From Streptomyces liliiviolaceus (GTDB lineage Bacteria > Actinomycetota > Actinomycetes > Streptomycetales > Streptomycetaceae), in NCBI RefSeq assembly GCF_018070025.1, contig NZ_JAGPYQ010000001.1, forward strand, positions 1,240,001 to 1,304,000: a stretch of DNA of 64,000 nt, written 5' to 3'. Positions 48,113-56,212 of the stretch are shown here, piece by piece. Numbering within the stretch: the stretch's first letter is position 1; each line of letters opens with the position of its first letter. The notes under the pieces were generated by a model. It was not told the origin of the DNA, ran no database searches, and saw only the letters and a list, made by a program, of their open reading frames with translations. A program made the translations under genes and the position numbers.

Positions 48113-49285
48113 TCAGCCCCGGTCGTCCGAACCCAGGATCAGTCCCGAGGTCGGAACGCCCGTCCCCGCCGTCACCAGCACCCGGCGGGCTCCGGGTATC
48201 TGGTTCACGGACGAACCACGCAGTTGCCGTACCCCCTCCGCCACTCCGTTCATCCCGTGCAGATACGCCTCCCCGAGCTGTCCCCCGTGGGTGTTCAAGG
48301 GCAGCCGCTCCTCCGCCACGAAGTCCGCGGCCTCACCCGGCTTGCAGAACCCGAACTCCTCCAGCTGCGTGAGCACGAAGGGCGTGAAGTGGTCGTACAG
48401 GATCCCGACGTCGATCCCGGCCGGCGTCAGCCCCGACGTACGCCACAGCTGCCGCGCCACCACACTCATCTCCGGCAGCCCCGTCAGATCGTCGCGGTAG
48501 AAGCTGGTCATCTGCTCCTGGGCCCGCCCCGCGCCCTGGGCGGCCGCGACGATCACGGCCGGCGGACGCGGAAGGTCGCGCGCCCGCTCCACCGAGGTCA
48601 CGACCAGGGCCTGCCCTCCGTCGGTCTCCTGACAGCAGTCGAGCAGCCGCAACGGCTCTACGATCCAGCGGGACGCCGCATGATCCGCGAGCGTGATCGG
48701 CCTGCCGTGGAAGTACGCCGCAGGATTGGTCGCCGCGTACTTCCGGTCGACGACCGCGACCTGCCCGAACGCCTCGGAGGTCAGCCCGTACGTGTGCAGA
48801 TAGCGCTGGGCCGCCATCGCCACCCAGGACGCGGGCGTGAGCAGTCCGAAGGGCAGCGCCCAACCGAGCGCCGCACCCTCGGCGAACGGCACCCTGCGCT
48901 GGACGCCGGAGCCGAATCTCCGCCCCGACCGCTCGTTGAACGCCCGGTAGCAGACCACCACCTCGGCCACGCCCGAGGCCACCGCCAGCGCCGCCTGCTG
49001 GACGGTCGCGCAGGCCGCCCCGCCGCCGTAGTGGATCCGGGAGAAGAACGACAGCTCGCCGATGCCGGCCGCCTGGGCGACGGTGATCTCGGGGCTGGTG
49101 TCCATCGTGAACGTCACCAGGCCGTCCACATCGCCCGGGGTGAGCCCCGCGTCGTCCAGCGCGGCCCGCACCGCCTCCACCGCGAGCCGCAGCTCGCTGC
49201 GCCCCGAGTCCTTGGAGAACTCGGTGGCCCCTATCCCGACGACGGCCGCCCGTCCACCGAGGCTGTCCCGCGTCCGCACACTCAT
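48113..49285 (-). CDS. thiolase-fold lipid-transfer protein (Ltp2-like aldolase)
   Basis: 390 residues; ATG 49285 overlaps the MaoC stop by 4 bp. Thiolase-superfamily protein of the SCP-x/Ltp group: RAAVVGIGATEFSKDSGRSELRLAVEAVRAALDDAGL, HYGGGAACATVQQAALAVASGVAEVVVCYRA, LLDCCQETDGGQALVVTS and NTHGGQLGEAYLHGMNGVAEGVRQLRG. In mycobacteria Ltp2 performs the retro-aldol cleavage that removes the last three-carbon piece of the steroid side chain, working with the DUF35 part of ChsH2. The operon order supports that role here. Confidence 0.82.
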   Translation of the reverse strand: MSVRTRDSLGGRAAVVGIGATEFSKDSGRSELRLAVEAVRAALDDAGLTPGDVDGLVTFTMDTSPEITVAQAAGIGELSFFSRIHYGGGAACATVQQAALAVASGVAEVVVCYRAFNERSGRRFGSGVQRRVPFAEGAALGWALPFGLLTPASWVAMAAQRYLHTYGLTSEAFGQVAVVDRKYAATNPAAYFHGRPITLADHAASRWIVEPLRLLDCCQETDGGQALVVTSVERARDLPRPPAVIVAAAQGAGRAQEQMTSFYRDDLTGLPEMSVVARQLWRTSGLTPAGIDVGILYDHFTPFVLTQLEEFGFCKPGEAADFVAEERLPLNTHGGQLGEAYLHGMNGVAEGVRQLRGSSVNQIPGARRVLVTAGTGVPTSGLILGSDDRG

Positions 49286-49740
49286 GGCCGGGCCTCCGGG
49301 GTTGTCGCGGGCGCTTCCGGGGTGGCGCCCGTCGCTGTCCGCGGCACCGTGACCGTCACCGTCCCCGTGACGTGGTTGCCGAGGCTGTTGGCGCCGACGA
49401 CCCTCACCGTCGCCGTGTCGCCGCGGACGTCCTCCACCACCCCGGTCAGCACCATGGTGTCGCCCGGATGGTTGGGAGCGCCCAGTCTGATCGCCACTCT
49501 GCGCAGCACGGCCCGGGACCCGAAGTGGTCGGTGATGTACCGCCCGACCAGCCCGTTGGTCGTCAGGATGTTCATGAAGATGTCCGGCGAACCCTTCTGC
49601 CGCGCCGCCTCGGCGTCGTGGTGCACGTCCTGGTAGTCGCGCGACGCGATCGCCCCGGCGACGACGAGTGTGCGGGTGATCTCGATCTCCAGCGGTGCCA
49701 GCACGTCGCCGACCCACGTCGGCCCGGCCTCGGTGGTCAT
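49282..49740 (-). CDS. MaoC-family dehydratase (ChsH1-like)
   Basis: 152 residues from ATG 49740 (4-bp overlap with the acyl-CoA dehydrogenase). Single hot-dog domain with ASRDYQDVHHDAEAARQKGSPDIFMNILTTNGLVGRYITDHFG, the D-x(4)-H hydratase motif region. In the igr system ChsH1 pairs with ChsH2 as a heteromeric enoyl-CoA hydratase. The C-terminal 20 residues are Ala/Pro/Thr-rich tail. Confidence 0.82.
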   Translation of the reverse strand: MTTEAGPTWVGDVLAPLEIEITRTLVVAGAIASRDYQDVHHDAEAARQKGSPDIFMNILTTNGLVGRYITDHFGSRAVLRRVAIRLGAPNHPGDTMVLTGVVEDVRGDTATVRVVGANSLGNHVTGTVTVTVPRTATGATPEAPATTPEARP

Positions 49741-50777
49741 GCGTCCCCCTCGCCCTCTCCCTCGCCGTGCACGATCGACTCCCCCAGCTCCTGGAGCAGT
49801 TCGCTCCCGCACCCCAGATACGCGTCCAGCTGCCGTCCCCACAGGAAGTGCCGGTGCACCGGATGCTCCAGATCGGCGCCCATACCGCCGTGCAGATGCT
49901 GCCCCGCGTGGACGACCCGCTGCCCCGCCTCCGACGCCCACCAGGCGGCGGTCAGCGCGTGCGCGGCGTAGTCCAGCCCCTCGTCCCTCCGCCAGGCCGC
50001 CTCGTACGCCGTGACCCGTATCGCCTCGGTGTCCATGTGGGCGTCCGCCGCGCGGAGTTGGACCCCTTGCTTGGCCGCGAGCGGCTGCCCGAACTGCTCA
50101 CGGGTGTTGGTGTACGCGACGGCCCGGGCGACCGAGCCCGCGCACACTCCCGCCTGGAGCCCCGCGAAGGCCGTGCGGGCGGTGGCCAGCACGTCGTCGT
50201 ACGCGCCGGCCCCACCGAGCTGTTCGGCCGGTACGGCGTCCAGGATCAGGCGTCCGGCCGACCACGGAGCCGTCAACTCGACGGGCTCGCACCGGGCGTC
50301 GGCGGTCCGTACGAGCCACAACTTCTGTTCCTCGTCGGCGATCAGCACATGCGTGGCGTCGCGGAGCCACGGCACCACGGGGGCCACGCCGCTCAACTCG
50401 CCCGGCGCGCCTGCCCGTACAGCGGTGTCGGGCAGGGCTCCGGTCATCACGACCGACCCGTCCGCGATCCCCGGCAGTAGCCGCTCCCGCTGTTCCGCCG
50501 AGCCGTGCGCCGACACCGCCAGCAGCCCGTAGACACAGCTCGCGGCGAACGGCACCTGGGCCGTCGTCCGCCCCTGCTCCTCCAGGAGGAGGACCAGCCC
50601 GAGGAGCCCGATGTCCTCGACGGCCGCCAGCAGCCCCACCTCGCACAGCGCCTTCCACAACTCCCCGTCGCTGCCCGTCCCCACGGCGGTCAGCCGCTCG
50701 TGCGTGGACAGGTCGCCGAAGATCCGCGCGGCCAGCTCGCGGGCGGCCGTCTGCTCCTCCGTCGGCGTGAAGTCCAT
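49737..50777 (-). CDS. acyl-CoA dehydrogenase subunit (ChsE1/FadE28-like)
   Basis: 346 residues, short for an acyl-CoA dehydrogenase, as is FadE28. N-terminal helical domain (MDFTPTEEQTAARELAARIFGD), weak middle beta domain, and C-terminal helices (YTNTREQFGQPLAAKQGVQLRAADAHMDTEAIRVTAYEAAWRRDEG; HLHGGMGADLEHPVHRHFLWGRQLDAYLG). In mycobacteria two such subunits form an alpha2beta2 enzyme with one FAD per pair. Ends in a Glu/Gly repeat tail. Confidence 0.83.
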   Translation of the reverse strand: MDFTPTEEQTAARELAARIFGDLSTHERLTAVGTGSDGELWKALCEVGLLAAVEDIGLLGLVLLLEEQGRTTAQVPFAASCVYGLLAVSAHGSAEQRERLLPGIADGSVVMTGALPDTAVRAGAPGELSGVAPVVPWLRDATHVLIADEEQKLWLVRTADARCEPVELTAPWSAGRLILDAVPAEQLGGAGAYDDVLATARTAFAGLQAGVCAGSVARAVAYTNTREQFGQPLAAKQGVQLRAADAHMDTEAIRVTAYEAAWRRDEGLDYAAHALTAAWWASEAGQRVVHAGQHLHGGMGADLEHPVHRHFLWGRQLDAYLGCGSELLQELGESIVHGEGEGEGDA

Positions 50778-51931
50778 CAGCCCCCGCTCCCCTCGACGGC
50801 GCGGAAGACGGGCAGCTCCAGCTCCTCGTCCACCCGCTCGAACTCCAGCCGCACCGGCATCCCGATCCGCACACGGTCGTGCGGCACCCCCACCACATTG
50901 CTGATCATCCGGACGCCCTCGGAGAGTTCGACCAGCCCCACCGCGTACGGAGGGTCGAAGGCCGGGAAGGGCGGGTGATGCATCACCACGTACGAGTAGA
51001 CGGTCCCCTCACCGGCCGCCTCTACCGTGTCCCACTCCAGGCAACCGCAGGAATTGCACCCCGGCAGCCAGGGGAAACGCAGGGTCCGGCATTTCTCGCA
51101 GCGCTGGATGAGCAGCCGGTGCCGGGAGACGCCGTCCCAGAAGCCGGCGTTGTCACGATTGACGACGGGGCGGGGCCGCTTGGCGCGGGAAGCCGCCACG
51201 GTCTCTCCGGCGGGCGCCACGGCTGCTCTGGTGGTCGCCACGGCTGCTCCGGTGGGTGCCGGAGCTTTCCCGGCGTCCGCCGCGGTCTCCCCGGCGTCTG
51301 CCGCGGTCTCCCTGGCGTCCGCCGTGGTCTCCCCGGCTGCCGTCGCCACCCCGGCCGTCGCGCCGTCCTTCCTGCGCCGCCCCGCAGGTACGTACTTGAG
51401 GATCCGGAACCGATGGGTCCCCGCTGGCTCGCCCTCCGCCCGTACATCCGTCCGTGTCGTGACGAAGTACCCCGTGCCCAGCTTGGTCGTCTTGCGCTCG
51501 GAGACCGACTCGATCACCGAGTCGAAGGTGATCCGGTCCCCCGGCCGAAGCGGCCGCAGATACTCCTGCTCGCAGTCGGTGGCGACCACCGAGACGTACC
51601 CGGCGGAGTCGAGCAGCCCGAGCATCTCGACGTACGCCTCCGAGCGTCCCCCGTGCCCGGAGAGCCCTCCCATCGTCCAGGCCTGGAGCATGGTGGCCGG
51701 CGCGACGGCGTCCGCTCCCGCGTACGCCGGATTCGTGTCTCCCATCGCCTCGCACCAGTGCCGGATCATCGGTTCGTTGACCAGGTCCTTGCCCACGCCT
51801 CCGACGGCCGTCAGCCCCTCGTACGTCTTCAACCGCGCGTGGATGTCCTCGTATCCCCCCTCGGTCGCGTCCACGGACACCGCGCCCTCCCCGGACGTGC
51901 CCCGCCCGCCCGGCACCGCACGCTCGCTCAC
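50777..51931 (-). CDS. MaoC-DUF35 fusion protein (ChsH2-like)
   Basis: 384 residues from GTG 51931 (GTGA overlap with the upstream dehydrogenase). N-terminal MaoC-like hot-dog (about 40-180: EPMIRHWCEAMGDTNPAY, YLRPLRPGDRITFDSVIESVSERKTTKLGTGYFVTTRTDV), an Ala/Thr/Glu linker containing about three copies of a 7-residue repeat (TAADAGE), then DUF35: zinc ribbon CEKC...CNSCGC and OB-fold (GTVYSYVVMHHPPFPAFDPPYAVGLVELSEG). This domain pair is diagnostic for ChsH2. The linker is longer than I would expect and repeat-derived. Confidence 0.87.
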   Translation of the reverse strand: MSERAVPGGRGTSGEGAVSVDATEGGYEDIHARLKTYEGLTAVGGVGKDLVNEPMIRHWCEAMGDTNPAYAGADAVAPATMLQAWTMGGLSGHGGRSEAYVEMLGLLDSAGYVSVVATDCEQEYLRPLRPGDRITFDSVIESVSERKTTKLGTGYFVTTRTDVRAEGEPAGTHRFRILKYVPAGRRRKDGATAGVATAAGETTADARETAADAGETAADAGKAPAPTGAAVATTRAAVAPAGETVAASRAKRPRPVVNRDNAGFWDGVSRHRLLIQRCEKCRTLRFPWLPGCNSCGCLEWDTVEAAGEGTVYSYVVMHHPPFPAFDPPYAVGLVELSEGVRMISNVVGVPHDRVRIGMPVRLEFERVDEELELPVFRAVEGSGG

Positions 51932-53250
51932 CGCCGCCCCCTCGTCATCCCGAGCCGCATCGTCGCCACGATCTCCCGCTGCACCTCGCTCACCCCGCCC
52001 CCGAACGTGTTGATCTGCGCCGCCCTGTTCATCCGCTCCAGCTCGCCGTCCTCGAACACCCCCGGCGAACCGGACCGGACCAGCGCGTCCGATCCGACGA
52101 TTTCCTGACACATGCGATACACCGCGACGGCCGATTCGGTTCCCACGACTTTCACGCCGCTGGCGTCGCCGGGGGCCAGCCGGCTGGCCCCCACATCACC
52201 CACCAGACGCCAGTTGAGCAGGCGCGTCGCCGCCAGCCGGGCATGTACCTCGGCCAGCCTCGAACGCACCCACGGCTCGTCAGCCCTGCGCCGCCCTGTC
52301 ACCCGATCGGGGACGCGGGCGGCGGCCAGCGCGGCCAGATAGAAGTCCTCCGCCTGCATACCGAGGGCGGCGAGCGCGACCCGTTCATGGTTCAGCTGGT
52401 TGGTGATGAGCCCCCAGCCACCGTTCTCCTCGCCGACCAGGCGGGAGGCCGGGACCCGGATCCCGTCGTAGTACGTGGCCGTCGTGGTCAGCCCGCCCAC
52501 CGTTTCGATCGGTGTCCACGAGAACCCGGGCGCGTCCGTGGGGACCAGCAGGATCGAGATCCCTTTGTGTTTCGGCGCGTCGGGGTCGGTACGGCAGGCG
52601 AGCCAGATCCAGTCGGCGCGCTGGGCGTTGGAGGTGAACACCTTCTGCCCGTCGACGATCCACCCGCCGCCGGGCCCCTCGTCGAGCCCCGAACGCCCCT
52701 CCTGCCCCGCCCGCCCCTCCTGCCTCTCAGCCCCCTCAGGCCTCTCTCGTCCCTCTTGTCCCTCTTGCCCTGCGCCCCCCTCAGGGCCGCCGACCCGCAC
52801 GGCCCGGGTCCGCAGCGAGGCCAGATCCGTACCGGCCGACGGCTCGCTGTACCCGATCGCGAACACGAGCTCTCCGCGCAGGATCCGCGGCAGGAAGTAG
52901 TCCTTCTGCTCCTCGGTCCCGTACTTCATCAGCGTCGGCCCGACCGTGTTCAGCGTGACCATGGAGATCGGGGCGCCCGCCCGGCAGGCCTCGTCGAAGA
53001 AGACGAACTGCTCGTCGGCGCCCCGCCCTTGGCCCCCATAGGCCTCCGGCCAGCCGATACCGAGCCACCCGTCGGCACCGATCCGCCGCAACAGCGCCCG
53101 CTGCTCCGCGGCACCGGCACCCGCACTGGCACTGGCACTGGCACTGGCACTGGCACTGGCAAGAGCCGGCCCCTCCGGCATCACTTCCCGGAAGTAGGAA
53201 CGGAGTTCGGCACGTAGTCGTCGCTGGCGTTCGGTGGGGGCGAGATGCAC
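51928..53250 (-). CDS. acyl-CoA dehydrogenase subunit (ChsE2/FadE29-like)
   Basis: 440 residues from GTG 53250. Acyl-CoA dehydrogenase fold: WPEAYGGQGRGADEQFVFFDEACRAGAP, GYSEPSAGTDLASLRTRAV (flavin/substrate loop), WIVDGQKVFTSNAQRADWIWLACRTD, NQLNHERVALAALG and the C-terminal GGGVSEVQREIVATMRLGM. Two in-frame low-complexity inserts enlarge it: an Ala-Ser repeat at about 32-44 and a Gly/Gln/Glu/Arg-rich loop at about 155-200. It starts the five-gene operon behind a TetR-like palindrome. Confidence 0.85.
   Translation of the reverse strand: MHLAPTERQRRLRAELRSYFREVMPEGPALASASASASASASAGAGAAEQRALLRRIGADGWLGIGWPEAYGGQGRGADEQFVFFDEACRAGAPISMVTLNTVGPTLMKYGTEEQKDYFLPRILRGELVFAIGYSEPSAGTDLASLRTRAVRVGGPEGGAGQEGQEGRERPEGAERQEGRAGQEGRSGLDEGPGGGWIVDGQKVFTSNAQRADWIWLACRTDPDAPKHKGISILLVPTDAPGFSWTPIETVGGLTTTATYYDGIRVPASRLVGEENGGWGLITNQLNHERVALAALGMQAEDFYLAALAAARVPDRVTGRRRADEPWVRSRLAEVHARLAATRLLNWRLVGDVGASRLAPGDASGVKVVGTESAVAVYRMCQEIVGSDALVRSGSPGVFEDGELERMNRAAQINTFGGGVSEVQREIVATMRLGMTRGRR
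53124..53159. repeat. 6-bp microsatellite inside the ChsE2-like gene
   Basis: Six copies of GCACTG/CACTGG in a row (53124-53159) encode alternating Ala-Ser in frame near the N-terminus. Repeat-number changes would alter the protein by two residues per unit without a frameshift. Confidence 0.85.
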
Positions 53251-53287
53251 GACGACGGCCCTCCCGGACCTCGTACGAACAAGGGTT

Positions 53288-53304
53288 TCTGACTGTCCGT
53301 CAGA
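53288..53304. promoter_or_regulatory. candidate TetR-type operator of the steroid-type operon
   Basis: TCTGACTGTCCGTCAGA, with arms TCTGAC/GTCAGA, lies 37 bp before the first operon gene. It does not match the mycobacterial KstR motif (TnnAACnnGTTnnA), so a different TetR-like regulator is expected. Confidence 0.6.
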
Positions 53305-53380
53305 TACATCCCTCTGTCAAGGTTCGAGGCCGCTCGACGGCCCGGCCCCGAGAGTGCGGGCGCGAAGGGCGGACGTAAGC

Positions 53381-53424
53381 GCAAAAACGTCTGCGCGGCG
53401 ATGCCGAAGCACCGCCGCGCAGAC
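53381..53424 (-). terminator. terminator of nepA
   Basis: ACGTCTGCGCGGCG (53385-53398) pairs perfectly with CGCCGCGCAGACGT (53411-53424); on the minus strand it is followed by a T-run (AAAAA on plus at 53381-53385). A second hairpin (53465-53495, one mismatch) lies nearer the stop codon. Confidence 0.75.
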
Positions 53425-53501
53425 GTGTTACCACCCCACAAAGCACCCCACCAAGGAGGCATACGGCCGTCGGGGGTCTCCAGTCCCCGGCGGCCGCCGG
53501 C

Positions 53502-53813
53502 TCACCAGAGGTGGGTGAAGTTGACGGCGACGTTGTCGTTCGACTGGTCGATGGCCGTGAACGCGGAACCGTTCACCTGCGCCGTGTTGCTCTGGTTCGA
53601 GGCGCCCGAACCGACGGCCTGCTGCTGCGTCGTGGACGAGGTGCCGTAGTTGTCACCCCCGACCCCGCTGCCACCTACGGTCGCCACCGCGGCGTTCGAT
53701 CCGTTGTCCGCGAAGGAGCCGTTGTCGGCCACTGCCACTCCCGAGAAGAGGGCGGCGGCGAGCGGCAGGGCTGCCGCGGCGGCGAGAACGCGGGCGGTAC
53801 GGATGCTTGCCAT
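53502..53813 (-). CDS. nepA: NepA, small secreted cell-wall protein of sporulating hyphae
   Basis: 103 residues; GGAGG 6-7 nt before ATG 53813. Signal peptide (RVLAAAAALPLAAALFSGVAVA, cleaved near residue 29), then a short mature protein rich in Asn, Ser, Gly and Gln with little charge (DNGSFADNGSNAAVATVGGS, then AVGSGASNQSNTAQVNGSAF). In S. coelicolor NepA is a SigN-dependent structural protein of the subapical stem and spore wall needed for spore dormancy. Assigned from length, composition and position; SigN is encoded in the same window. Confidence 0.78.
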   Translation of the reverse strand: MASIRTARVLAAAAALPLAAALFSGVAVADNGSFADNGSNAAVATVGGSGVGGDNYGTSSTTQQQAVGSGASNQSNTAQVNGSAFTAIDQSNDNVAVNFTHLW

Positions 53814-53944
53814 GTGTGTTCCTCCAGAAGCGAGAAGTACGTACCGGTCGGGACCGGTTACCGGTCAGGACCGGCTGAGTACGGCTGGTTCCGGGGCAGT
53901 TGGCCGACCGCCTCGGTGTTCGTTCACGACGTCGCGAGATCAGA

Positions 53945-53969
53945 ATTGCCCACCGAATCCCCGGCGAAC
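53945..53969 (-). promoter_or_regulatory. candidate SigN/SigB-like promoter of nepA
   Basis: On the minus strand GTTC (53969-53966), a 14-nt spacer and GGGCAAT (53951-53945) resemble the GTTT-n14-GGGTAT type recognised by the SigB/F family. It lies about 130 bp before the nepA start, so it would give a long leader. Prediction by eye only. Confidence 0.35.
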
Positions 53970-54203
53970 CACCCCGGAAGCCGCTATTCGCTCGCAAGCG
54001 TGAGTACATGTCGATAAACCCCCTTCACGCCCCCAAAACCGCAGTTCAGGATGGTGCGGACACCTCAACCCCATACACCGCAAGGGATGAAGCGTTTCGT
54101 CACCTTTTCAGTCAATCCCGCTGGGCGGGTTTATCCACCCTCACCGGGGCGCTCGACGCCTCCACCTCTTCCCTTTTTCGAACACTCGTACGAACATAGA
54201 TGC

Positions 54204-55073
54204 ATGGCCACCATCGACCGGCAGGCCACGACGCTGGCCCTCGCACACGCCCTGTCAGCCGCCGAACGCGGACTGGCCGTCATCCCGCTCTCCCGGACCA
54301 AGCTCCCCGCGCTGCGCTCACCCCACCGCGACGACCCGGCGGCACCGCCCTGCCACGGCGAGTGCGACCGCTTCGGACACGGGGTGTACGACGCCTCGAC
54401 CGACCCCCGCCGCATACGCGCGCTCTTCGCCGCCGCCCCCTGGGCCACCGGCTACGGCATCGCCTGCGGCCTGGAACCCCACCACCTGATCGGCATCGAC
54501 CTGGACACCAAGTCGGGTACGGACTCGTCCGCGGCCCTTCGCGAACTGGCGCTGCGCCACCTGTTCACGATCCCCGAGACGGTCGTCGTGCTGACTCCCA
54601 GCGGCGGCCGCCACCTCTGGCTGAGCGGTCCGCCCGACGTCGTCGTCCCCAACTCCGCGAGCCGGCTGGCCCCGGGCATCGACATCCGCGGCGCCGGCGG
54701 CTACCTCGTCGGCCCCGGCTCCCGTACCGAACACGGCGTCTACAGCACGGCTCCGGGCACCGCTCAGCTGCCGCCCGCCCCCTGCCCGACGTCGCTGCTA
54801 CGCCTCCTGACGCCACCGCCCCGCCCCCACAACACCTCGACGACGGCCACACCGGGCCAGCAGGGCCAGGGCCTCGTCCAGTTCGTCCTGGCCGCGCACG
54901 AGGGCCAGCGCAACACCCGCCTGTTCTGGGCGGCCTGCCGCGCCTACGAGAACGGCTTCGGCCCGCAACTGACCGAGGCCCTGGTCGACGCCGCCGTCCG
55001 CACGGGCCTCACGGAACGCGAGGCTCGCTCGACCATCACATCGGCATCCCGCATGACGAGCCACCGCTCCTAG
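54204..55073 (+). CDS. bifunctional DNA primase/polymerase (Prim-Pol) domain protein
   Basis: 289 residues from ATG 54204. Prim-Pol AEP fold: IACGLEPHHLIGIDLDTKSG holds the catalytic D-x-D, and TPSGGRHLWLSGP the His motif; PGIDIRGAGGYLVGPGS is typical. The C-terminal 80 residues are a small helical domain. No helicase domain is attached, so it is shorter than plasmid-type Prim-Pol replication proteins. It lies at the left edge of the accessory region but reads like a stable chromosomal gene. Confidence 0.88.
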   Translation: MATIDRQATTLALAHALSAAERGLAVIPLSRTKLPALRSPHRDDPAAPPCHGECDRFGHGVYDASTDPRRIRALFAAAPWATGYGIACGLEPHHLIGIDLDTKSGTDSSAALRELALRHLFTIPETVVVLTPSGGRHLWLSGPPDVVVPNSASRLAPGIDIRGAGGYLVGPGSRTEHGVYSTAPGTAQLPPAPCPTSLLRLLTPPPRPHNTSTTATPGQQGQGLVQFVLAAHEGQRNTRLFWAACRAYENGFGPQLTEALVDAAVRTGLTEREARSTITSASRMTSHRS

Positions 55074-55408
55074 AGCGTCGCCCGCCGGACCTGGTAGTTC
55101 CAGCGTGTGAGCGACCGGACGACGGTCTCGGCGCCGATGGGGTTGGCGCTGTGCACGTAGACCGTGCCGATTCGGAAAGGCCGCCCGTTGAAAGCCGCCT
55201 CTTCCAGGAGGGTCACCACGGGCATGATGCTGTCGTCGCCGCCGAGGTCGTGATCGAGCCAGAGTTCATCGATCAAGCTGTCACGGTGCTCTTGCAGAAG
55301 CTCGACACCTTCGCCGCTGCTGCGCGCGATCCGCGTGGTCCAAGGCAGCGGCCGGAGATCGTCTATGCCCAGGACGACCGGCGACGGTACGGGCGACTCT
55401 TCCTTCAT
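55070..55408 (-). CDS. cyclic-phosphate-processing receiver-domain-like protein
   Basis: 112 residues from ATG 55408. Receiver-like fold without an output domain: VVLGIDDLRPLPW at the acidic pocket, ELWLDHDLGGDDSIMPVVTLLEEAA, and TVYVHSANPIGAETVVRSLTRWNY. The DHDLGG and VHSANPxGA motifs match the cPPRD family (cyclic-phosphate-processing receiver), often carried by mobile elements. Its stop overlaps the Prim-Pol stop by 4 bp on the opposite strand. Confidence 0.72.
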   Translation of the reverse strand: MKEESPVPSPVVLGIDDLRPLPWTTRIARSSGEGVELLQEHRDSLIDELWLDHDLGGDDSIMPVVTLLEEAAFNGRPFRIGTVYVHSANPIGAETVVRSLTRWNYQVRRATL

Positions 55409-55453
55409 TCGACCATCATCACCGCGACGAACACGGCGGCGAAGCGAGCCGTA

Positions 55454-55477
55454 CGGCAGCGCGGTACCGCGCTGCCG
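55454..55477. terminator. 24-bp perfect palindrome
   Basis: Two 12-bp arms (CGGCAGCGCGGT and its complement) between the cPPRD-like gene (start 55408) and the small Cys protein gene (end 55502). Probably a terminator for the latter. Confidence 0.55.
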
Positions 55478-55501
55478 GAGGCTTCTCATCTCTCAAGCTC
55501 G

Positions 55502-55720
55502 CTACGCGGGTCCCGTTTCCACCGGGCGCTTCGGGCACTGCGGGCCGCACTCGTACACCTCGACGGACAGATCATGCGCACCGCAGTGCCCCTCAGCCCG
55601 GCCGGCGGACCTGGCGTCCCTCTCCAGGAGTCCGGCGCACCAGCAGCAGCGCCAGCCGAGGTACTGCCAGCCGGTGAGGTCGGCGGCCGGGGGCGGCTGT
55701 GGCCGCCAGGCTCCGGTCAT
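55502..55720 (-). CDS. small Cys-rich protein, left copy (72 aa)
   Basis: 72 residues; almost the same as the protein at 61979-62197. Cys pairs (WRCCWC, then YECGPQC) suggest a zinc ribbon. Translationally coupled to the gene upstream (ATGA overlap, 55717-55720). Not assignable to a named family; seen as cargo at the end of an integrative element. Confidence 0.6.
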   Translation of the reverse strand: MTGAWRPQPPPAADLTGWQYLGWRCCWCAGLLERDARSAGRAEGHCGAHDLSVEVYECGPQCPKRPVETGPA

Positions 55721-55938
55721 GGCCGCTCGGAGTACGGGATCAGGTCGTACTTCTCGCGGCAGGGGAGGCAGGCGGACTGCACACCGCCCGGTCCGGAGCC
55801 CTGCTCGTCCACGTTGATCACGCGGATGTCGGCGCTGTAGCCGCAGTGCCAGGTGCAGTAGCCGTAGACGACGGGCTCCCCGGAGGAGGCCGTGTCCAGG
55901 CTGTCCGAGGCGGGCTGATGCTGCGCACCCTCGTTCAC
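55717..55938 (-). CDS. small Cys-pair protein, left copy (73 aa)
   Basis: 73 residues from GTG 55938 (GGAG 5 nt upstream). VYGYCTWHCGYSADIRVINVDEQ then SACLPCREKYDLIPYSERP: two CxxC-like pairs suggest a zinc-bound mini-domain. Paralogue of the gene at 62194. No known function. Confidence 0.6.
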   Translation of the reverse strand: MNEGAQHQPASDSLDTASSGEPVVYGYCTWHCGYSADIRVINVDEQGSGPGGVQSACLPCREKYDLIPYSERP

Positions 55939-55989
55939 GTCGACTCCATCCAGTCGTCCACGCTCCCGGGCCGGTCGCACGGCCACGGG

Positions 55990-56171
55990 AGCGGATCGCG
56001 GACGGCGACTACCCGCCGGGTAGCCAGTTGCCGGGCGTTCTCGCGATTCAGGGTGAGTTCGGCATTGCTCAGATGACCGCCCGACGTGTCCTGACTGAAC
56101 TTCGCGACGCAGGGCTGGCGCAGATGCAGCCAGGCATCGGAACTTTCGTCACCGAGCTGCCCAACTCGTAG
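55990..56171 (+). pseudogene. GntR-family regulator remnant
   Basis: Matches the last 57 codons of the intact gene at 62567-62803 (RIADGDYPPGSQLPGVLAIQ through GTFVTELPNS), but the start and first 20 residues are gone because of the deletion at 55990. No start codon or Shine-Dalgarno in frame remains. Confidence 0.85.
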
Positions 56172-56212
56172 GGGCACAGCGCACACAGGAACGGCCCCCG
56201 ACCGATGTCCCC

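Noticed and set aside
54200..55840. 546-codon plus-strand frame over Prim-Pol and the cPPRD gene
   Set aside because: It runs in the wrong frame through the Prim-Pol catalytic motifs and antisense to a recognisable receiver gene.
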